In this document: in pieces, positions 18,984-29,776 of the stretch
Numbering within the stretch: the first letter of the stretch is position 1
Layout of the letters: each line of letters opens with the position of its first letter
Source of the DNA: Histomonas meleagridis
Lineage: Eukaryota; Parabasalia; Tritrichomonadida; Dientamoebidae
Assembly (NCBI GenBank): GCA_020186115.1
Contig: WSYJ01000025.1
Span: 1-64,000 of the forward strand
Reading direction: 5' to 3'
Length of the DNA stretch: 64,000 bases
The notes under the pieces: generated by a model
What the model was told of the DNA's origin: nothing
The model's input: the letters and a program-made list of their open reading frames with translations, nothing else
The model's database searches: none
Translations under genes and position numbers: made by a program

Positions 18984-21665
18984 TCAAACAATTGATGTAT
19001 TCAGATCGATTTGTATTTGGTTTTTGGTTTTTTGTATTTGTAAATGCCTTAAAGTTTCTGCAGGAGAACTTTGTTTGGTCTTTGACACAATTTGTACCAT
19101 TAACAATTCGAAATTGTTAATATTATTTTGTTGGCACAATATCAAAATCATTTGTATCATTTCTTCGAAAGGTACAAAAGATTCTTTACATAATTCCTGT
19201 GCTATTAAATTTACTATTCCGTTTAAATTATCGATTTCATTGAATAAATTTATTTCAACTTTTTTAATTATTTCCAAAATTTCGAAACATAAATTTATCA
19301 TATCCACAAAGAAGTCTCTATATGAAGGTTCACATGTTACTGATATTAAACTTATTAAAACTTTAGGAAAGTATTGTTTCATAATTGTTTCTTTTGTTTG
19401 ACAATTTTGTAGTTGGAAAGTATTATTAAATAGAATTTGAATTGACATTAAAACATAAGGAACAATTTGTGTATTTGAAATATTTAACAAAGAAATAATT
19501 GTTTCGATATCATTAGGCTGAATATATTCGAAATGTTTTGAAATCAAAGCGTATAATACTTTTGGCAATAAAATCGTATGATTCATAAACAAAGTTTTAT
19601 CGAAATTTATCATTTCTTCAGCAGGTAGAATTACAATGTTTTGTATATATTGTATAACTTCTTTTGGAATATTATTTTCACATAAAATTGCTTCAACCAA
19701 AAGAAGTGTTTCAGGGAATCGTAATTCAGGTTGCAAATTCGAATATAATGAAATTACCCATTGACAATTCACATAACGTGTTTCTTTTAAAAGTATTGTA
19801 ACATTTTTCATAAAGCCGATCATTAATTGTATATCATCACGTGATTTACATAATGACCCATTATTTTTATATATTTCAACAATTAAATTTAAAAATTGTT
19901 GAGTAGTGTTTTGCAAAGTTGGTAAAATTTGATTTAATATTGTGATTATACATTGCGAATTAACTTTCGAAAATCCAATTAAAGAAGAAATTATTATTTG
20001 TAATTCATGCGTATATTCAAATGATATTTGCATATTTTGAAGTTTGTTCCATCTTTCAGCTATAATTTTTGTGGAATCAAATTGTGTAATTAAATCAATA
20101 TGACAAATTGATTCCGAAAGTATTGTAAATATATCCAATGGAAAAATTGATGATGATAAAATGTCTTGAATTATTTGTGGTATAAAAATTTGTGCTAAAA
20201 TTTGTGGCATTATTTTAGAAATTGTATTTATAAAATTTGTGGAAATTTTTTGTGTTGATTCAATTGTTAAACCTTTAAATGCAATTTGAGTTGCCATTAA
20301 AGCCATTTCATTTGAAATTTTATTAATTTTTATGTAATACATTGATAAATATATGAAACATATTGCAGCAATTTTTTCTTGTGTTGAAATATATACATTA
20401 TAAACAAATTGTAATGACTTCGCAATGAATTCTTCGTTAACTTTATATAATGATATTGTTGCGGATACCCAAACTAAAGAAACAAATTTCATTTCGGTAA
20501 AATTATTTGATATTTCTTCAAACGCATTATTTATAAATTGGATTGCGCTTTCGCCAATTGTATTAATTAAGCATAAAAGTAATGTTTTCATTTGTCCATA
20601 TAAAGCAGAAGTATGAAATATTAAATTATTGTTTTCATTATATACAAGAAAATCATTTGGAGTTGGGAAATTATTAATTGTATTTATCATAAGTGTTTGT
20701 ATTGTATTCCCGTGAATATTCAGTCTTTTGTTGTCTCCGTTTTTATAATCGGAATATATTAATAACATAAAATATTCCCAATATTCAATAGAATCATAAA
20801 AATCAAGTGATAAGAAAAATTGATGGATTATTTGAACACCTTGAATGGTTTCCAGAGTTTCAAGGATTGGAAGGTGTTGTTGCATAAGAGATATTAATGA
20901 AAGTGAATCTGATTCATCAATTCCACTGGTAGTAATAATTAATACTAATCGATTAAAAAGTGAACGAATGAGATTTTCATGAATTTCTGTACTTAAAAGA
21001 AGCTGGCATAATGGTTGAACAAGTTGATTGTCATTGATTTCGAATATCGGAGAAGATGCAAGTTCATTAATCATCGATGGAGTCATATATGGGATCAATC
21101 GTGTAAGGAGAGTTGGCGAATCAAAATTTGGAAATACCATAATGATAGATTTGATGATTTCTGGAATAAATGATTGAATTGCTGACTTGATTAATTCATA
21201 TCTTTGTGTTGTAATTGAGGGTAATGTTTGGAGGTTCGATAAAAAATCTGAAAAAAAGCGAAAATTTGGTTGTTCTTTGAGAATTAGTGATGTGATAAAA
21301 TCAGGCCAATTTTCAGGAAATTCTTTAATTGCTATTGCTGACAAAACTTTCTCTATACTTCCATAAACAGGCATTGAAGGAGATAGAGAATTATATGTAT
21401 TTATCACAAATAATCTAAAACTTAATCTATCTTGTGGAGACATTATATCCCATTTGTTTAGAACAATATCATTTAAAATACGGCTTCCAGCAAACAAAAC
21501 AATATCAGTTTCTGCATATTGCATAATTGCTTGTGCAAGAGGAAGAGCATCTTCTCTATCAGATAAAAATTGTATCTGTTGAAATTCAGGATTATCTGTA
21601 TTATTTTCAATTCTTGTTTTATTTGCAACTTGGTCGAGATAATGAACAAAATTAATTAATTCCAT
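18984..21665 (-). CDS. Importin-beta family exportin-like protein
   Basis: 893 residues, made throughout of alternating hydrophobic helices typical of HEAT-repeat karyopherins. The N-terminal hundred residues carry the family's hallmark: a helix ending AGSRILNDIVLNKWDIMSPQ followed by EFPENWPDFI, matching the Exportin-1-like (Xpo1) domain. Karyopherins carry cargo through the nuclear pore with Ran-GTP. The protein is shorter than CRM1 (about 1,070 residues), and I cannot assign the exact exportin. ATG at 21665 is preceded by GCACTAAA, resembling a trichomonad initiator. It is divergent from ribosomal P2 with 114 bases between the two ATGs, so they probably share a promoter region. Confidence 0.7.
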   Translation of the reverse strand: MELINFVHYLDQVANKTRIENNTDNPEFQQIQFLSDREDALPLAQAIMQYAETDIVLFAGSRILNDIVLNKWDIMSPQDRLSFRLFVINTYNSLSPSMPVYGSIEKVLSAIAIKEFPENWPDFITSLILKEQPNFRFFSDFLSNLQTLPSITTQRYELIKSAIQSFIPEIIKSIIMVFPNFDSPTLLTRLIPYMTPSMINELASSPIFEINDNQLVQPLCQLLLSTEIHENLIRSLFNRLVLIITTSGIDESDSLSLISLMQQHLPILETLETIQGVQIIHQFFLSLDFYDSIEYWEYFMLLIYSDYKNGDNKRLNIHGNTIQTLMINTINNFPTPNDFLVYNENNNLIFHTSALYGQMKTLLLCLINTIGESAIQFINNAFEEISNNFTEMKFVSLVWVSATISLYKVNEEFIAKSLQFVYNVYISTQEKIAAICFIYLSMYYIKINKISNEMALMATQIAFKGLTIESTQKISTNFINTISKIMPQILAQIFIPQIIQDILSSSIFPLDIFTILSESICHIDLITQFDSTKIIAERWNKLQNMQISFEYTHELQIIISSLIGFSKVNSQCIITILNQILPTLQNTTQQFLNLIVEIYKNNGSLCKSRDDIQLMIGFMKNVTILLKETRYVNCQWVISLYSNLQPELRFPETLLLVEAILCENNIPKEVIQYIQNIVILPAEEMINFDKTLFMNHTILLPKVLYALISKHFEYIQPNDIETIISLLNISNTQIVPYVLMSIQILFNNTFQLQNCQTKETIMKQYFPKVLISLISVTCEPSYRDFFVDMINLCFEILEIIKKVEINLFNEIDNLNGIVNLIAQELCKESFVPFEEMIQMILILCQQNNINNFELLMVQIVSKTKQSSPAETLRHLQIQKTKNQIQIDLNTSIV

Positions 21666-21779
21666 GAATTTTTAGTGCTCAATTTAGAAATGTTATGTGG
21701 AAAACGATATAAATAAACGTATGATTGCGGGTGCCCCTAATAAACGTATTTGTGCGGTTGTGGTCGACCTTTTAAATCC

Positions 21780-22091
21780 ATGAAGTACATTGCAGCATAT
21801 CTTCTTGCACAAGCAGGAGGTGATGCAACACCATCAAAAGAAAAGATTACAGCAATCCTCGAAAGTGTTGGCATCCAAGTTGATTCTAAAGCAATTGATG
21901 CTCTTCTCGAAAAATTAAATGGTAAAAACATTGAAGAACTTATCAAGGAAGGTTCATCTAAACTCGCCGTTGTTGGAGGTGGTGCTGCAGCTCCAGCCGC
22001 TGCTGCAACAACAGAAGTCAAGGAAGAAGAAAAGAAGGAAGAAGAAGAAGTTGTTGAATTGGCAGGTGGTTTTGACGATCTCTTCGATTAA
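21780..22091 (+). CDS. RPLP2: 60S acidic ribosomal protein P2
   Basis: 103 residues from ATG 21780 (MKYIAAYLLAQAGGDATPSK), the true family start; the frame is open further upstream but without an ATG. It has the conserved helical dimerisation domain (GIQVDSKAIDALLEKLNGKN), an Ala-rich hinge, an acidic Glu/Lys segment and a terminal GGFDDLFD in place of the usual DDDMGFGLFD. It forms the ribosomal stalk with P0 and P1 and recruits elongation factors. The altered tail is notable because GTPase factors and ribosome-inactivating proteins bind that peptide. Confidence 0.95.
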   Translation: MKYIAAYLLAQAGGDATPSKEKITAILESVGIQVDSKAIDALLEKLNGKNIEELIKEGSSKLAVVGGGAAAPAAAATTEVKEEEKKEEEEVVELAGGFDDLFD

Positions 22092-22180
22092 ATTAAAATA
22101 AATTATTTAAGATAATTTTTAGTTTTGTATTTAAATACAAAAGATTTGCAAATTTGTTCAAATTTTTGGATAAATAAGAG

Positions 22181-22188
22181 ACCGTTTA
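22181..22188. promoter_or_regulatory. ACCGTTTA motif upstream of a start
   Basis: ACCGTTTA lies 35 bases before ATG 22223. It is one of a set of identical 8-mers near start codons (27744, 32802, 43023, 51454, 54167). A core promoter role is inferred. Confidence 0.35.
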
Positions 22189-22222
22189 TTTAAACAAAAA
22201 TTTTTTTTTTTTTTAAAGTTAA

Positions 22223-22836
22223 ATGGGTGCGTCAGAACCAATGATGAAATATTCATATGAAAGTTCAAGTGAGGAAATAATTACCATCAACATTGGTATA
22301 ATTGGTTTTGGACCCACAGGAAAAACAACACTTGTGAAACATTTATGTGGTAAAGAATATTCTTGTGAGTATTTTCCAAATGCAGTAACAGATATGTTTG
22401 AGGTTGATGAAAAATATTTTAAATTAAGGTTTTTGGATAAATCTGGTGATGAAAAATATTTTTCAGTTTTACCTATATACTTCCGTAATATATATCTATA
22501 TAGATATGTTTATTATTGTTGTTAGTCCTGACCAACCAAATTCGTTAGAAACTTTTAAATTTTTATCAGAGAACATGTCTTCAAATTAAGAACCTCTCGT
22601 AATTGCTGTGTACAACAAGGTCGACATTGTTGACGAAAGAACCTTTCGTCCAGATGATGTACGAATTGAATTTAAAAAATATTTCGATCATCAGTCAGAA
22701 AGAGATGATATAGATTTTCACCTAATTGAACTTTCAGTACTAAACAATATTAACAAACACTTCGGCCTTTTGTTGATTTAGTTCATAAGTTTTATGAAGA
22801 GATAGAAATGGAAAAAAGCCGTCGGTACAAATATTA
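22223..22836 (+). pseudogene. Ras/Rab-like small GTPase, broken
   Basis: From ATG 22223 the frame reads a P-loop GTPase with G1 GFGPTGKTT, a degenerate G3 (DKSGDEK) and then, after a phase change near 22500, segments with G4 (YNKVDIVD), a TAA at about 22587, and a second phase change near 22765 before a Lys/Arg-rich end at TAA 22834. Three independent lesions make it a pseudogene. Missing catalytic Gln in G3 shows it had already diverged from Rab. Confidence 0.75.
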
Positions 22837-22897
22837 ACTCATTTATTTGTAAAAAATTAAATTTAAAAATAACAAATTGTTTAAAACAAACATTATT

Positions 22898-24094
22898 TTA
22901 ATTTCTTATTGGAGTTTCGAGCAAACAATACAATTCCTGTACCTCTGTAATTTTTTGATTTTTAGCAATTTCCAAACAGAACGAAGTTACTTCGACCAAA
23001 ACATCAGTCGAAAAAACAAATTCATTTTGCAACAAATAAATTAAAAATCTGCATAAAAAACGTGACTTTGTTGCTTTCGTTTGGAAATCACTTATATTTA
23101 ATATCTTGTTGATGGATTGTACTATAAAATTATTCATTAATTCTTTTGAGATTAACTTTGAAAAAAATAAATTTTTGATGACTTCAACCGAAGAAACCGT
23201 TAATTCAAGTTGACTTAAAAATGAAGAAAAACTTGAATCGATAGCAAGCGAATGAGCAAAGTATTCTGTGGCAACTTTGCTATTATATTCAACAAGAGAG
23301 TTTAGTTGTTTATTTGAAAATTTGGTCTTTTCGATAAGTGATGGATATTTTTTTAGTGAATCAATAACAATTTCAACTTCATCATCATTCAGAAATTCTT
23401 CAGTACCTTTTTGAAGAAGGCCAAGAGCAATTGCACGAGTATTAGTTTCGTTGTCATAAATGAATGGTATTGTGTTAAATGAGCTAACATATGTATATTG
23501 GAGCTCATCACTTGTTATTGGTAATAAATCTGGGATGTCACGAATCATTGGTGGTTGGAATGGGCTTAATGTATATCCATTTGATAATATTTCGATAATG
23601 ATATCTTTATCGTTGGAAATTAAATCATTTTGAACTGATTCTTGTATAAGTATTCTAGAATCAACTGGCTCTGGGGCATTAATTTTTGGAAGTTGAGTAG
23701 TTGAACTAAACGAAGTTTGAAGAATTTGTTTGAAATTGAGTTGTCTTAAAAAATCGATAGATTCACCGCATAACATCACTGGCAATAACTCGCATAGGAC
23801 AGGGGAAAAAGTGTTTGGTTTTGATGAAAACACTTCATTTACATAATTCAAAGCATCAAAAAAAGGGTTTTCAGAAATTGGCGAATCACTGAATTCAAAG
23901 TATATGATAAGAGCCACAGCAACTTGATGTTGATGATTCCAAATTCCATTTATCAAAAGTGTTGACATTTGTGATAATGCGTTAATCCTTTCACCAAAAT
24001 TAAAATCAGAATGGAACTGTTCGAGCACTGACGCCACGGAGTCCTCCACATTCGATATCAGCGCCACAAGTTTTGTTGCTGCGTTGCGATCCAT
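22898..24094 (-). CDS. CNOT11: CCR4-NOT complex subunit 11 (CNOT11) homologue
   Basis: 398 residues. The C-terminal half matches the CNOT11-specific domain in order: a proline segment with PDLLPITSDELQYTY, then NDDEVEIVIDSLKKYPSLI, NKQLNSLVEYNSKVATEYF, LTVSSVEVIKNLF, and LVEVTSFCLEIAKNQKITEV leading to the end. The N-terminal half is helical, as expected for the CNOT1-binding part. In animals CNOT11 docks with CNOT10 on the CNOT1 N-terminus and helps in mRNA deadenylation and quality control. The protein is shorter than the human one (about 510). ATG at 24094 follows GGTTTAC. It overlaps no other gene and is 128 bases from the histone H4 3' end. Confidence 0.8.
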   Translation of the reverse strand: MDRNAATKLVALISNVEDSVASVLEQFHSDFNFGERINALSQMSTLLINGIWNHQHQVAVALIIYFEFSDSPISENPFFDALNYVNEVFSSKPNTFSPVLCELLPVMLCGESIDFLRQLNFKQILQTSFSSTTQLPKINAPEPVDSRILIQESVQNDLISNDKDIIIEILSNGYTLSPFQPPMIRDIPDLLPITSDELQYTYVSSFNTIPFIYDNETNTRAIALGLLQKGTEEFLNDDEVEIVIDSLKKYPSLIEKTKFSNKQLNSLVEYNSKVATEYFAHSLAIDSSFSSFLSQLELTVSSVEVIKNLFFSKLISKELMNNFIVQSINKILNISDFQTKATKSRFLCRFLIYLLQNEFVFSTDVLVEVTSFCLEIAKNQKITEVQELYCLLETPIRN

Positions 24095-24222
24095 GTAAAC
24101 CCTATTTCAACGATATGTGATGTGACAATACCGCCCTAAAAACGATCGTTGCGAACACAATTCCGTCAGTTTTGAGAGCGTGATGATAGAAAACAATCAA
24201 ACATGAAAGCAAATTTATTATT

Positions 24223-24585
<363 letters not shown>

Positions 24586-24725
24586 TCATGCCCAATGATT
24601 TTGAATGCTCTTTTCCCGCTGTCACGAAATGAAACGATAGGAAACAAATAAAGTTTTTACTTAATAATTAAGTTACAAAATTTGTATTAAAAAAAAAAAA
24701 AAAATTAAAATAAAATTTCTGCAAA

Positions 24726-25712
24726 TTAATTCTTTGCGTTTCCATTTGATAAATCAACAAATGATTCTGATGATACAATTGAAATTGATTTGTTTTCTTC
24801 ATCAATCTTCAACATATGAATTGTGCCATTTTTAAGTGCTGTGCAAATGGTATCAGAACTCATAAAACAAAATGGCGAATTCCCTAATTCAGGAAATGAA
24901 AATTTCATAATTGCGCGTGGTGTATTTGAAGGTCCGCTCATATTTAAAAGAGAAAACAAATGAATTGTCCCCTTTGATGAAGCAACAGCCAAATACGTCG
25001 AATTCGGTGAAAAGTCAATACATGTAATTTCTGCCGAAAGTGTTCCTCTTCTAAATTTCCCAATTAATTCACCGGATTTGGTGTCGAAAACCTGAATTAA
25101 AGTCCCATTATTTGAAGCTGTTGCAATGTTTTTTCGACTTGAATTTACTTTTATAATTGACAATGGATGTGAATGCGCAGGTACAGTAATGTCTTGTCGA
25201 TCGTTTTTATTTATCTGTACAATTCTTAAAAATCCGGGCTCACGACCAACAAAACCCATAGTAAACCCATTGGTATCTTCGACGAAGTCACATGGAGCTA
25301 ATTCATTTTGTGACGTATGGAATTGATGTTGTAATACTGGTGGTGCAAATGAATAAATTCGTACTTCTGATTTTGTTGAATAGCCAAACATGTTCGACGT
25401 CATAAACACATTTTTGATTTGTTCTTGTGAACAGACTAAAAATATTTGTCTTCCTAAATTTGCATCAAAAACTCCAAATGTACAATCATTAAATGAATCT
25501 GATTTAGTGCTTAATGATACTCCGGTACAGACAACAACGTTTGAGTCTGAGATTGTTACAGCATTTCCAAAATGTGTGTTTTCAAAATTACATTGAAATC
25601 GTATTTTTAATGGATTTGTTGAATATGCAATAAATCCATTTTGGGTCGAAACACATATTGATTTCGCGTTGTCTGTTAATCTGATTTTATTGATTTGGTT
25701 TGAAGATTGCAT
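24726..25712 (-). CDS. PROPPIN beta-propeller (Atg18/WIPI family)
   Basis: 328 residues forming WD40-like blades. The diagnostic FRRG phosphoinositide-binding motif is present (IGKFRRGTLSAEITCIDFSP), followed by the blade YLAVASSKGTIHLFSL that always follows it in this family. PROPPINs bind PI3P or PI(3,5)P2 on autophagosomes and endosomes and aid autophagy and membrane scission. A poly-A tract lies just upstream of ATG 25712. No other blades carry clear WD dipeptides, which is usual here. Confidence 0.85.
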   Translation of the reverse strand: MQSSNQINKIRLTDNAKSICVSTQNGFIAYSTNPLKIRFQCNFENTHFGNAVTISDSNVVVCTGVSLSTKSDSFNDCTFGVFDANLGRQIFLVCSQEQIKNVFMTSNMFGYSTKSEVRIYSFAPPVLQHQFHTSQNELAPCDFVEDTNGFTMGFVGREPGFLRIVQINKNDRQDITVPAHSHPLSIIKVNSSRKNIATASNNGTLIQVFDTKSGELIGKFRRGTLSAEITCIDFSPNSTYLAVASSKGTIHLFSLLNMSGPSNTPRAIMKFSFPELGNSPFCFMSSDTICTALKNGTIHMLKIDEENKSISIVSSESFVDLSNGNAKN

Positions 25713-25783
25713 TTTAATTTTTTTTTTCTTGGCGTAAACAAAGTATTCAATTTTTTATGTGAACATATTCAAATCTGAAAATT

Positions 25784-27247
25784 TCAATGATAAGCAAACA
25801 ATTGTTCATCAAAAAGAGCAGATGAAAGCGATTGAATTTGAGGATTTGGTTTTGATGTTTGTTTCTTTTTAGGTTTTTCCGTAATATGATATTCTTTTTT
25901 CGAAGACAATTTTAAACCTTTTTGAATTGATTGACATTTTTCTTCTTGTGCATTTAAAACTTTTGCTTCTTCTTCAAGTTGTCTTTCGAGAATTTCTTTT
26001 TGTTTTTTAAGTTCCGCTAATATTTCTTTCTTTGACTTTAGTTGATCCATTTGTTTTGAAGTTTCCATTTCGATTTGATTTTGTATTGTTTGCGTTGTTA
26101 ATTTTTCTTCATGTAATTGTTGTTTTAATATTTGAAGTTGTTTATTAAGTTCATTTAAATTGTTTTCTTTTTCTGTTATTTGAGTTTGAAGTTCTTTATT
26201 TTCATTTGAAATTTTTTCATTTTCTTCTTTAAGATTATTTAATTGTTGTTGTAATGAAATTTCTTTTTGTTTTTCAGCTTCTAAATTGTTTTGACCAAAT
26301 TGTAATTCATCTTTTAAATTTTGTTCTTTTTCTTTTTCTTCTTTAAGTTTCTCTTTTAATTGGTTTAATTCTTCTTGTAAAAGATTAAGTTCATTTGTAT
26401 CTCTTCTTTGGATTTCTTGTGCTTGTTTTTGATCATTTAATGATTTTTCTATTTCTTTATCAATTTCATTCATTTCATTTGTTAAATTATTTATTTGTTC
26501 TTTCATTAATTCAACTTCATTTTGTTTCTTTTCTAATTTGTTTTGATTTTGTTGAATATCATTTTCAAGAATTTCATTCATTGCATTAATAGATCGAATT
26601 TTTTTCTCATATTCTTCCATTTCATATTTTAAGTCATTAAACATTTTTTCCTTATTTTCTAATTCATTTGTTAAGTTTTGAAATGAATTTGCTAAATTGT
26701 TATTATCATTTTCAAGTTTTTCTTTTGTTTGTTTAAGTGATTCATATTCATTACTTAATTCTTCCTTTTGATTTTTAAGAGATTCTAATTTTGTTGTAAG
26801 TTTTGATTTCTTATTTTCAACTTGACAAAAATTTGTTTGTAATTTTTCTAATTCAGTTTCATATTCTTTAATTTTTTGTTTAACATCATTAAACTTAGTA
26901 GAAGCAATTGAAAATTGTGCTGTGCCACTTTCATATTGTCCTTGTAATTCAGCTATTTTTGAAGAGATCATTAATTTAAATTCTTTATATTGATTGTTTT
27001 TTTCACTCAGTTTTCTTATCATGTCAACTTGTGCTTCTTCTGTTTCCTTTTCTAATTCTCTTTTCTTTTTAGCTTCTTCAAGTTTTTGATCCATTAATGT
27101 TAGTTCTTTTTTTAATTCTTCGATACCATTATTCAAACATTTAATCGCTGGTGACTCATTACTTGTTGTTTGACTTTGATCGTGTAATGTTTTTTCTTCT
27201 TGCGTATTTGGCAATGTTGCAAGGAAGTTTAAAGCAGTTCGCTTCAT
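25784..27247 (-). CDS. Long coiled-coil protein
   Basis: 487 residues, almost entirely Glu/Lys/Gln/Asn/Leu heptads from about residue 40 to 440, with a short N-terminal leader (MKRTALNFLATLPNTQEE) and a basic Pro/Lys tail. A structural role (cytoskeleton, golgin or tether) is likely, but coiled coils cannot be assigned by sequence alone. It lies between the PROPPIN and DNA ligase genes without overlap. A short conserved end (SSALFDEQLF) could be a binding motif. Confidence 0.75.
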   Translation of the reverse strand: MKRTALNFLATLPNTQEEKTLHDQSQTTSNESPAIKCLNNGIEELKKELTLMDQKLEEAKKKRELEKETEEAQVDMIRKLSEKNNQYKEFKLMISSKIAELQGQYESGTAQFSIASTKFNDVKQKIKEYETELEKLQTNFCQVENKKSKLTTKLESLKNQKEELSNEYESLKQTKEKLENDNNNLANSFQNLTNELENKEKMFNDLKYEMEEYEKKIRSINAMNEILENDIQQNQNKLEKKQNEVELMKEQINNLTNEMNEIDKEIEKSLNDQKQAQEIQRRDTNELNLLQEELNQLKEKLKEEKEKEQNLKDELQFGQNNLEAEKQKEISLQQQLNNLKEENEKISNENKELQTQITEKENNLNELNKQLQILKQQLHEEKLTTQTIQNQIEMETSKQMDQLKSKKEILAELKKQKEILERQLEEEAKVLNAQEEKCQSIQKGLKLSSKKEYHITEKPKKKQTSKPNPQIQSLSSALFDEQLFAYH

Positions 27248-27389
27248 AAAAAATAATCAGCACATCAAAAAACAGCATCAAAAATATTATTTGACCAAAT
27301 AAACATTGAAAAATTTTCAAGCAAAAAGTTATTTTTATTCTAAAAAAATTTACTTTATCAACTCTAAGAGTGGCTTTCCATTCTTTCAA

Positions 27390-27775
27390 CCATATTTACT
27401 GATGTTAAAAGCTTCAACTTAAAACATTTTTGCTAATGAATTCATCACTAAGTTGCTGAATGATAAATTTTCTTTTTTTTCAAATCTATCAAAGTATATT
27501 AAAATCATCTTTGTTGTTACTTTTGAGTTACGCCCAAAGACTTAGAGACATCATATCAAATAAAAATATCACAATTTTTCATTTATAAATGTATGCATTG
27601 ACTACATTTCATATTTTAAGACGGCAACTGCGTTGAGCACAAATAATTCCACAATTAGCAAATACCGAATCCCTCTTCTTGGCAATTAGTATTTCTCATC
27701 TTTGTAGTCAATAAACTATTGAAAAATTTGGCGCTACATTTGATAAACGGTCATACGAATGGAGGGAAAACAAAA
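27390..27775. promoter_or_regulatory. Intergenic region with motif upstream of DNA ligase
   Basis: Upstream spacer shared by the divergent coiled-coil gene and the ligase gene. TAAACGGT at 27744-27751 lies 25 bases before ATG 27776, and a TCATCTTTG initiator-like sequence lies near 27696. Otherwise no feature is seen. Confidence 0.4.
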
Positions 27776-29776
27776 ATGCCAGTGAAATCGAAGTCACTTA
27801 AGGCCCAACCCAAAAAAATAGACAAAGTCCAAACCAAAATTCCTGTCCTACCCTTAGTTCATAAGCTTCCAGACGAAGTTCAACAATTAATCACATGGAA
27901 GCCAGGCACACCAACACCTTATAACTTTATAGTTTCTATGTTCTTAAAGGTCGAAGCCGAAACAAAGCGAAATGTCATTATCAACATTGTCAGGGATTAC
28001 ATTCTTGCCATCTCATGTACAACGCCACAGGATGTTATTCCTTTTTCTTTTATGTGCATCGGTGAACTTCGGCCCACGATGGAAGGTGTCAAACTTGATA
28101 TTGGGGAATCTCTCATTATTGAAGCCCTTGCCTCATCAACAGGGCGAACCACAGATCAAATCAAGATAGACTACACTAGTGGAGGAGACTTAAGCAAGAT
28201 TGCCAAAAGCTCCAAAGCCAAGCAAGGACGAATTGATCTTATGTTTGGAAAAACCGAGGAGCGTCTTACCATTCAAGGAGTATACAAGTCATTTCTCGAG
28301 ATAGCGCAAACACAAGGAAGCAATTCGCGAAGGAACAAAATCGGGAAAGTTGCCAAACTCATTACATCCACCAAAGATGATGAAGTTAAGTTTATAATTC
28401 GCTCGTTAGGCGGCTCTTTGAGCATTGGATTTGCAGCGTCAACACTTCTCATTGCCATTGGACGCGCATTTTTGCTTCGTGATTATTATTTAGGGAAAAT
28501 GGATAAGTTCCCAACAGAAGATGACCTACTCACAGCCGGAAAAGAGTTCAAGAAAGTGTTCCATAGTTCGCCTTTACTTGACAAACTATTAGAGTTTCTT
28601 TTAGAAAACGATTTTGCGCAACTTGAAGAAAAGTGTGGCTGCCAAGTTGGCATTCCAATTATGCCAATGCTTGCTAAGCCTGCGAAATCTACGCAAGAGA
28701 TCAGAAGGCGCCTTGGCACTGATCTGATCACTTGCGAATATAAATATGATGGCGAAAGAGCGCAAATACACAAGACAAAGGATGGGAAAATTCGGATTTT
28801 CTCACGTAACACTAATGACATCACTGAACAATTTGGAGATTTGATACCAATTTTCCAGAACAATGTCAACGCTGAAGACTTTGTCCTCGACAGTGAAATC
28901 GTTGCGTATGATACCGAGAAAGATATCATTTTACCATTCCAAACATTAATGCATCGCGCGCGTAAAGGCGATTCTACTAATGAGCCATCACCCATCCACG
29001 TATGCTGTTTCACATTCGATTGTATGTACTGTAACGGAAAGAGTTTAATCTCCAAAACATTTGATGAAAGGCGGCAAACCCTTCATGAAATCGTTCAGCC
29101 AGTACAACATCTGTTACAATTTGCGAATTATCTAAACACCGATTTAGATAACATGGCCGACTTCTTCAACGAAGCCGTCAAGAATCGTACCGAAGGGCTA
29201 ATGATCAAAACGCGCACCGGCCCATATGAACCTGGCAAAAGGTCGCAGCTGTGGGCGAAGCTTAAGAAGGACTACGTCCAAGGAATCGGCACTTCCGAAG
29301 AAACGTCCAAAATCTCCGACTGCGTCGACGTCGTCGTCATCGGCGGTACGTACGGCAAAGGAAAGCGCGCGGGACTCATCGGGTGTTACTTGGTGGCAAT
29401 ATGGAACGAGGAGATCGGGAAGTTCCAGGCAATATGCGAAGTCGGAACGGGATTCTCCGACGATGACCTGAAGGACTTCACCGAGAAGTTCAAGGAGATG
29501 GTCGTGACGAAGCCGCCGCCAGAAGTACAATACGGAAAGAACACCCCCGACGTATACTACAAGCCGGAGGTCGTATGGGAAATAGGCGCGGCAGACTTGA
29601 CAATATCGCCGAAGGCAATGGCGTGCTACGGAGATGTGCACGGGCAGGAAAACGCAGGAATATCACTGAGGTTCGGAAGGTTCCTGAGGTTTAGGGACGA
29701 CAAGACGCCAAGACAAGCAACGAACTCCCACCAAATATTGGATATGTACTTCGAACAGTCGAATAGAAATGAGTAA
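27776..29776 (+). CDS. LIG1: ATP-dependent DNA ligase I
   Basis: 666 residues from ATG 27776; an upstream TTG extension is less likely. Order: a short basic N-terminus, the helical DNA-binding domain (residues ~30-260), the adenylation domain with catalytic Lys323 in EYKYDGERAQIH, motif III (DFVLDSEIVAYD), motif IV (EGLMIK) and motif V (LWAKLKKDYVQG), then an OB domain ending near DMYFEQS. It seals nicks in replication and repair. No obvious PCNA box is seen at the N-terminus. The last ~500 bases (about 29225-29700) are visibly richer in G and C at third positions than the rest of the gene and its surroundings. Confidence 0.95.
   Translation: MPVKSKSLKAQPKKIDKVQTKIPVLPLVHKLPDEVQQLITWKPGTPTPYNFIVSMFLKVEAETKRNVIINIVRDYILAISCTTPQDVIPFSFMCIGELRPTMEGVKLDIGESLIIEALASSTGRTTDQIKIDYTSGGDLSKIAKSSKAKQGRIDLMFGKTEERLTIQGVYKSFLEIAQTQGSNSRRNKIGKVAKLITSTKDDEVKFIIRSLGGSLSIGFAASTLLIAIGRAFLLRDYYLGKMDKFPTEDDLLTAGKEFKKVFHSSPLLDKLLEFLLENDFAQLEEKCGCQVGIPIMPMLAKPAKSTQEIRRRLGTDLITCEYKYDGERAQIHKTKDGKIRIFSRNTNDITEQFGDLIPIFQNNVNAEDFVLDSEIVAYDTEKDIILPFQTLMHRARKGDSTNEPSPIHVCCFTFDCMYCNGKSLISKTFDERRQTLHEIVQPVQHLLQFANYLNTDLDNMADFFNEAVKNRTEGLMIKTRTGPYEPGKRSQLWAKLKKDYVQGIGTSEETSKISDCVDVVVIGGTYGKGKRAGLIGCYLVAIWNEEIGKFQAICEVGTGFSDDDLKDFTEKFKEMVVTKPPPEVQYGKNTPDVYYKPEVVWEIGAADLTISPKAMACYGDVHGQENAGISLRFGRFLRFRDDKTPRQATNSHQILDMYFEQSNRNE

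Noticed and set aside
28486-29641. Long minus-strand frames opposite DNA ligase
   Set aside because: Shadows of a conserved gene; the GC-rich end makes opposite frames long by chance.
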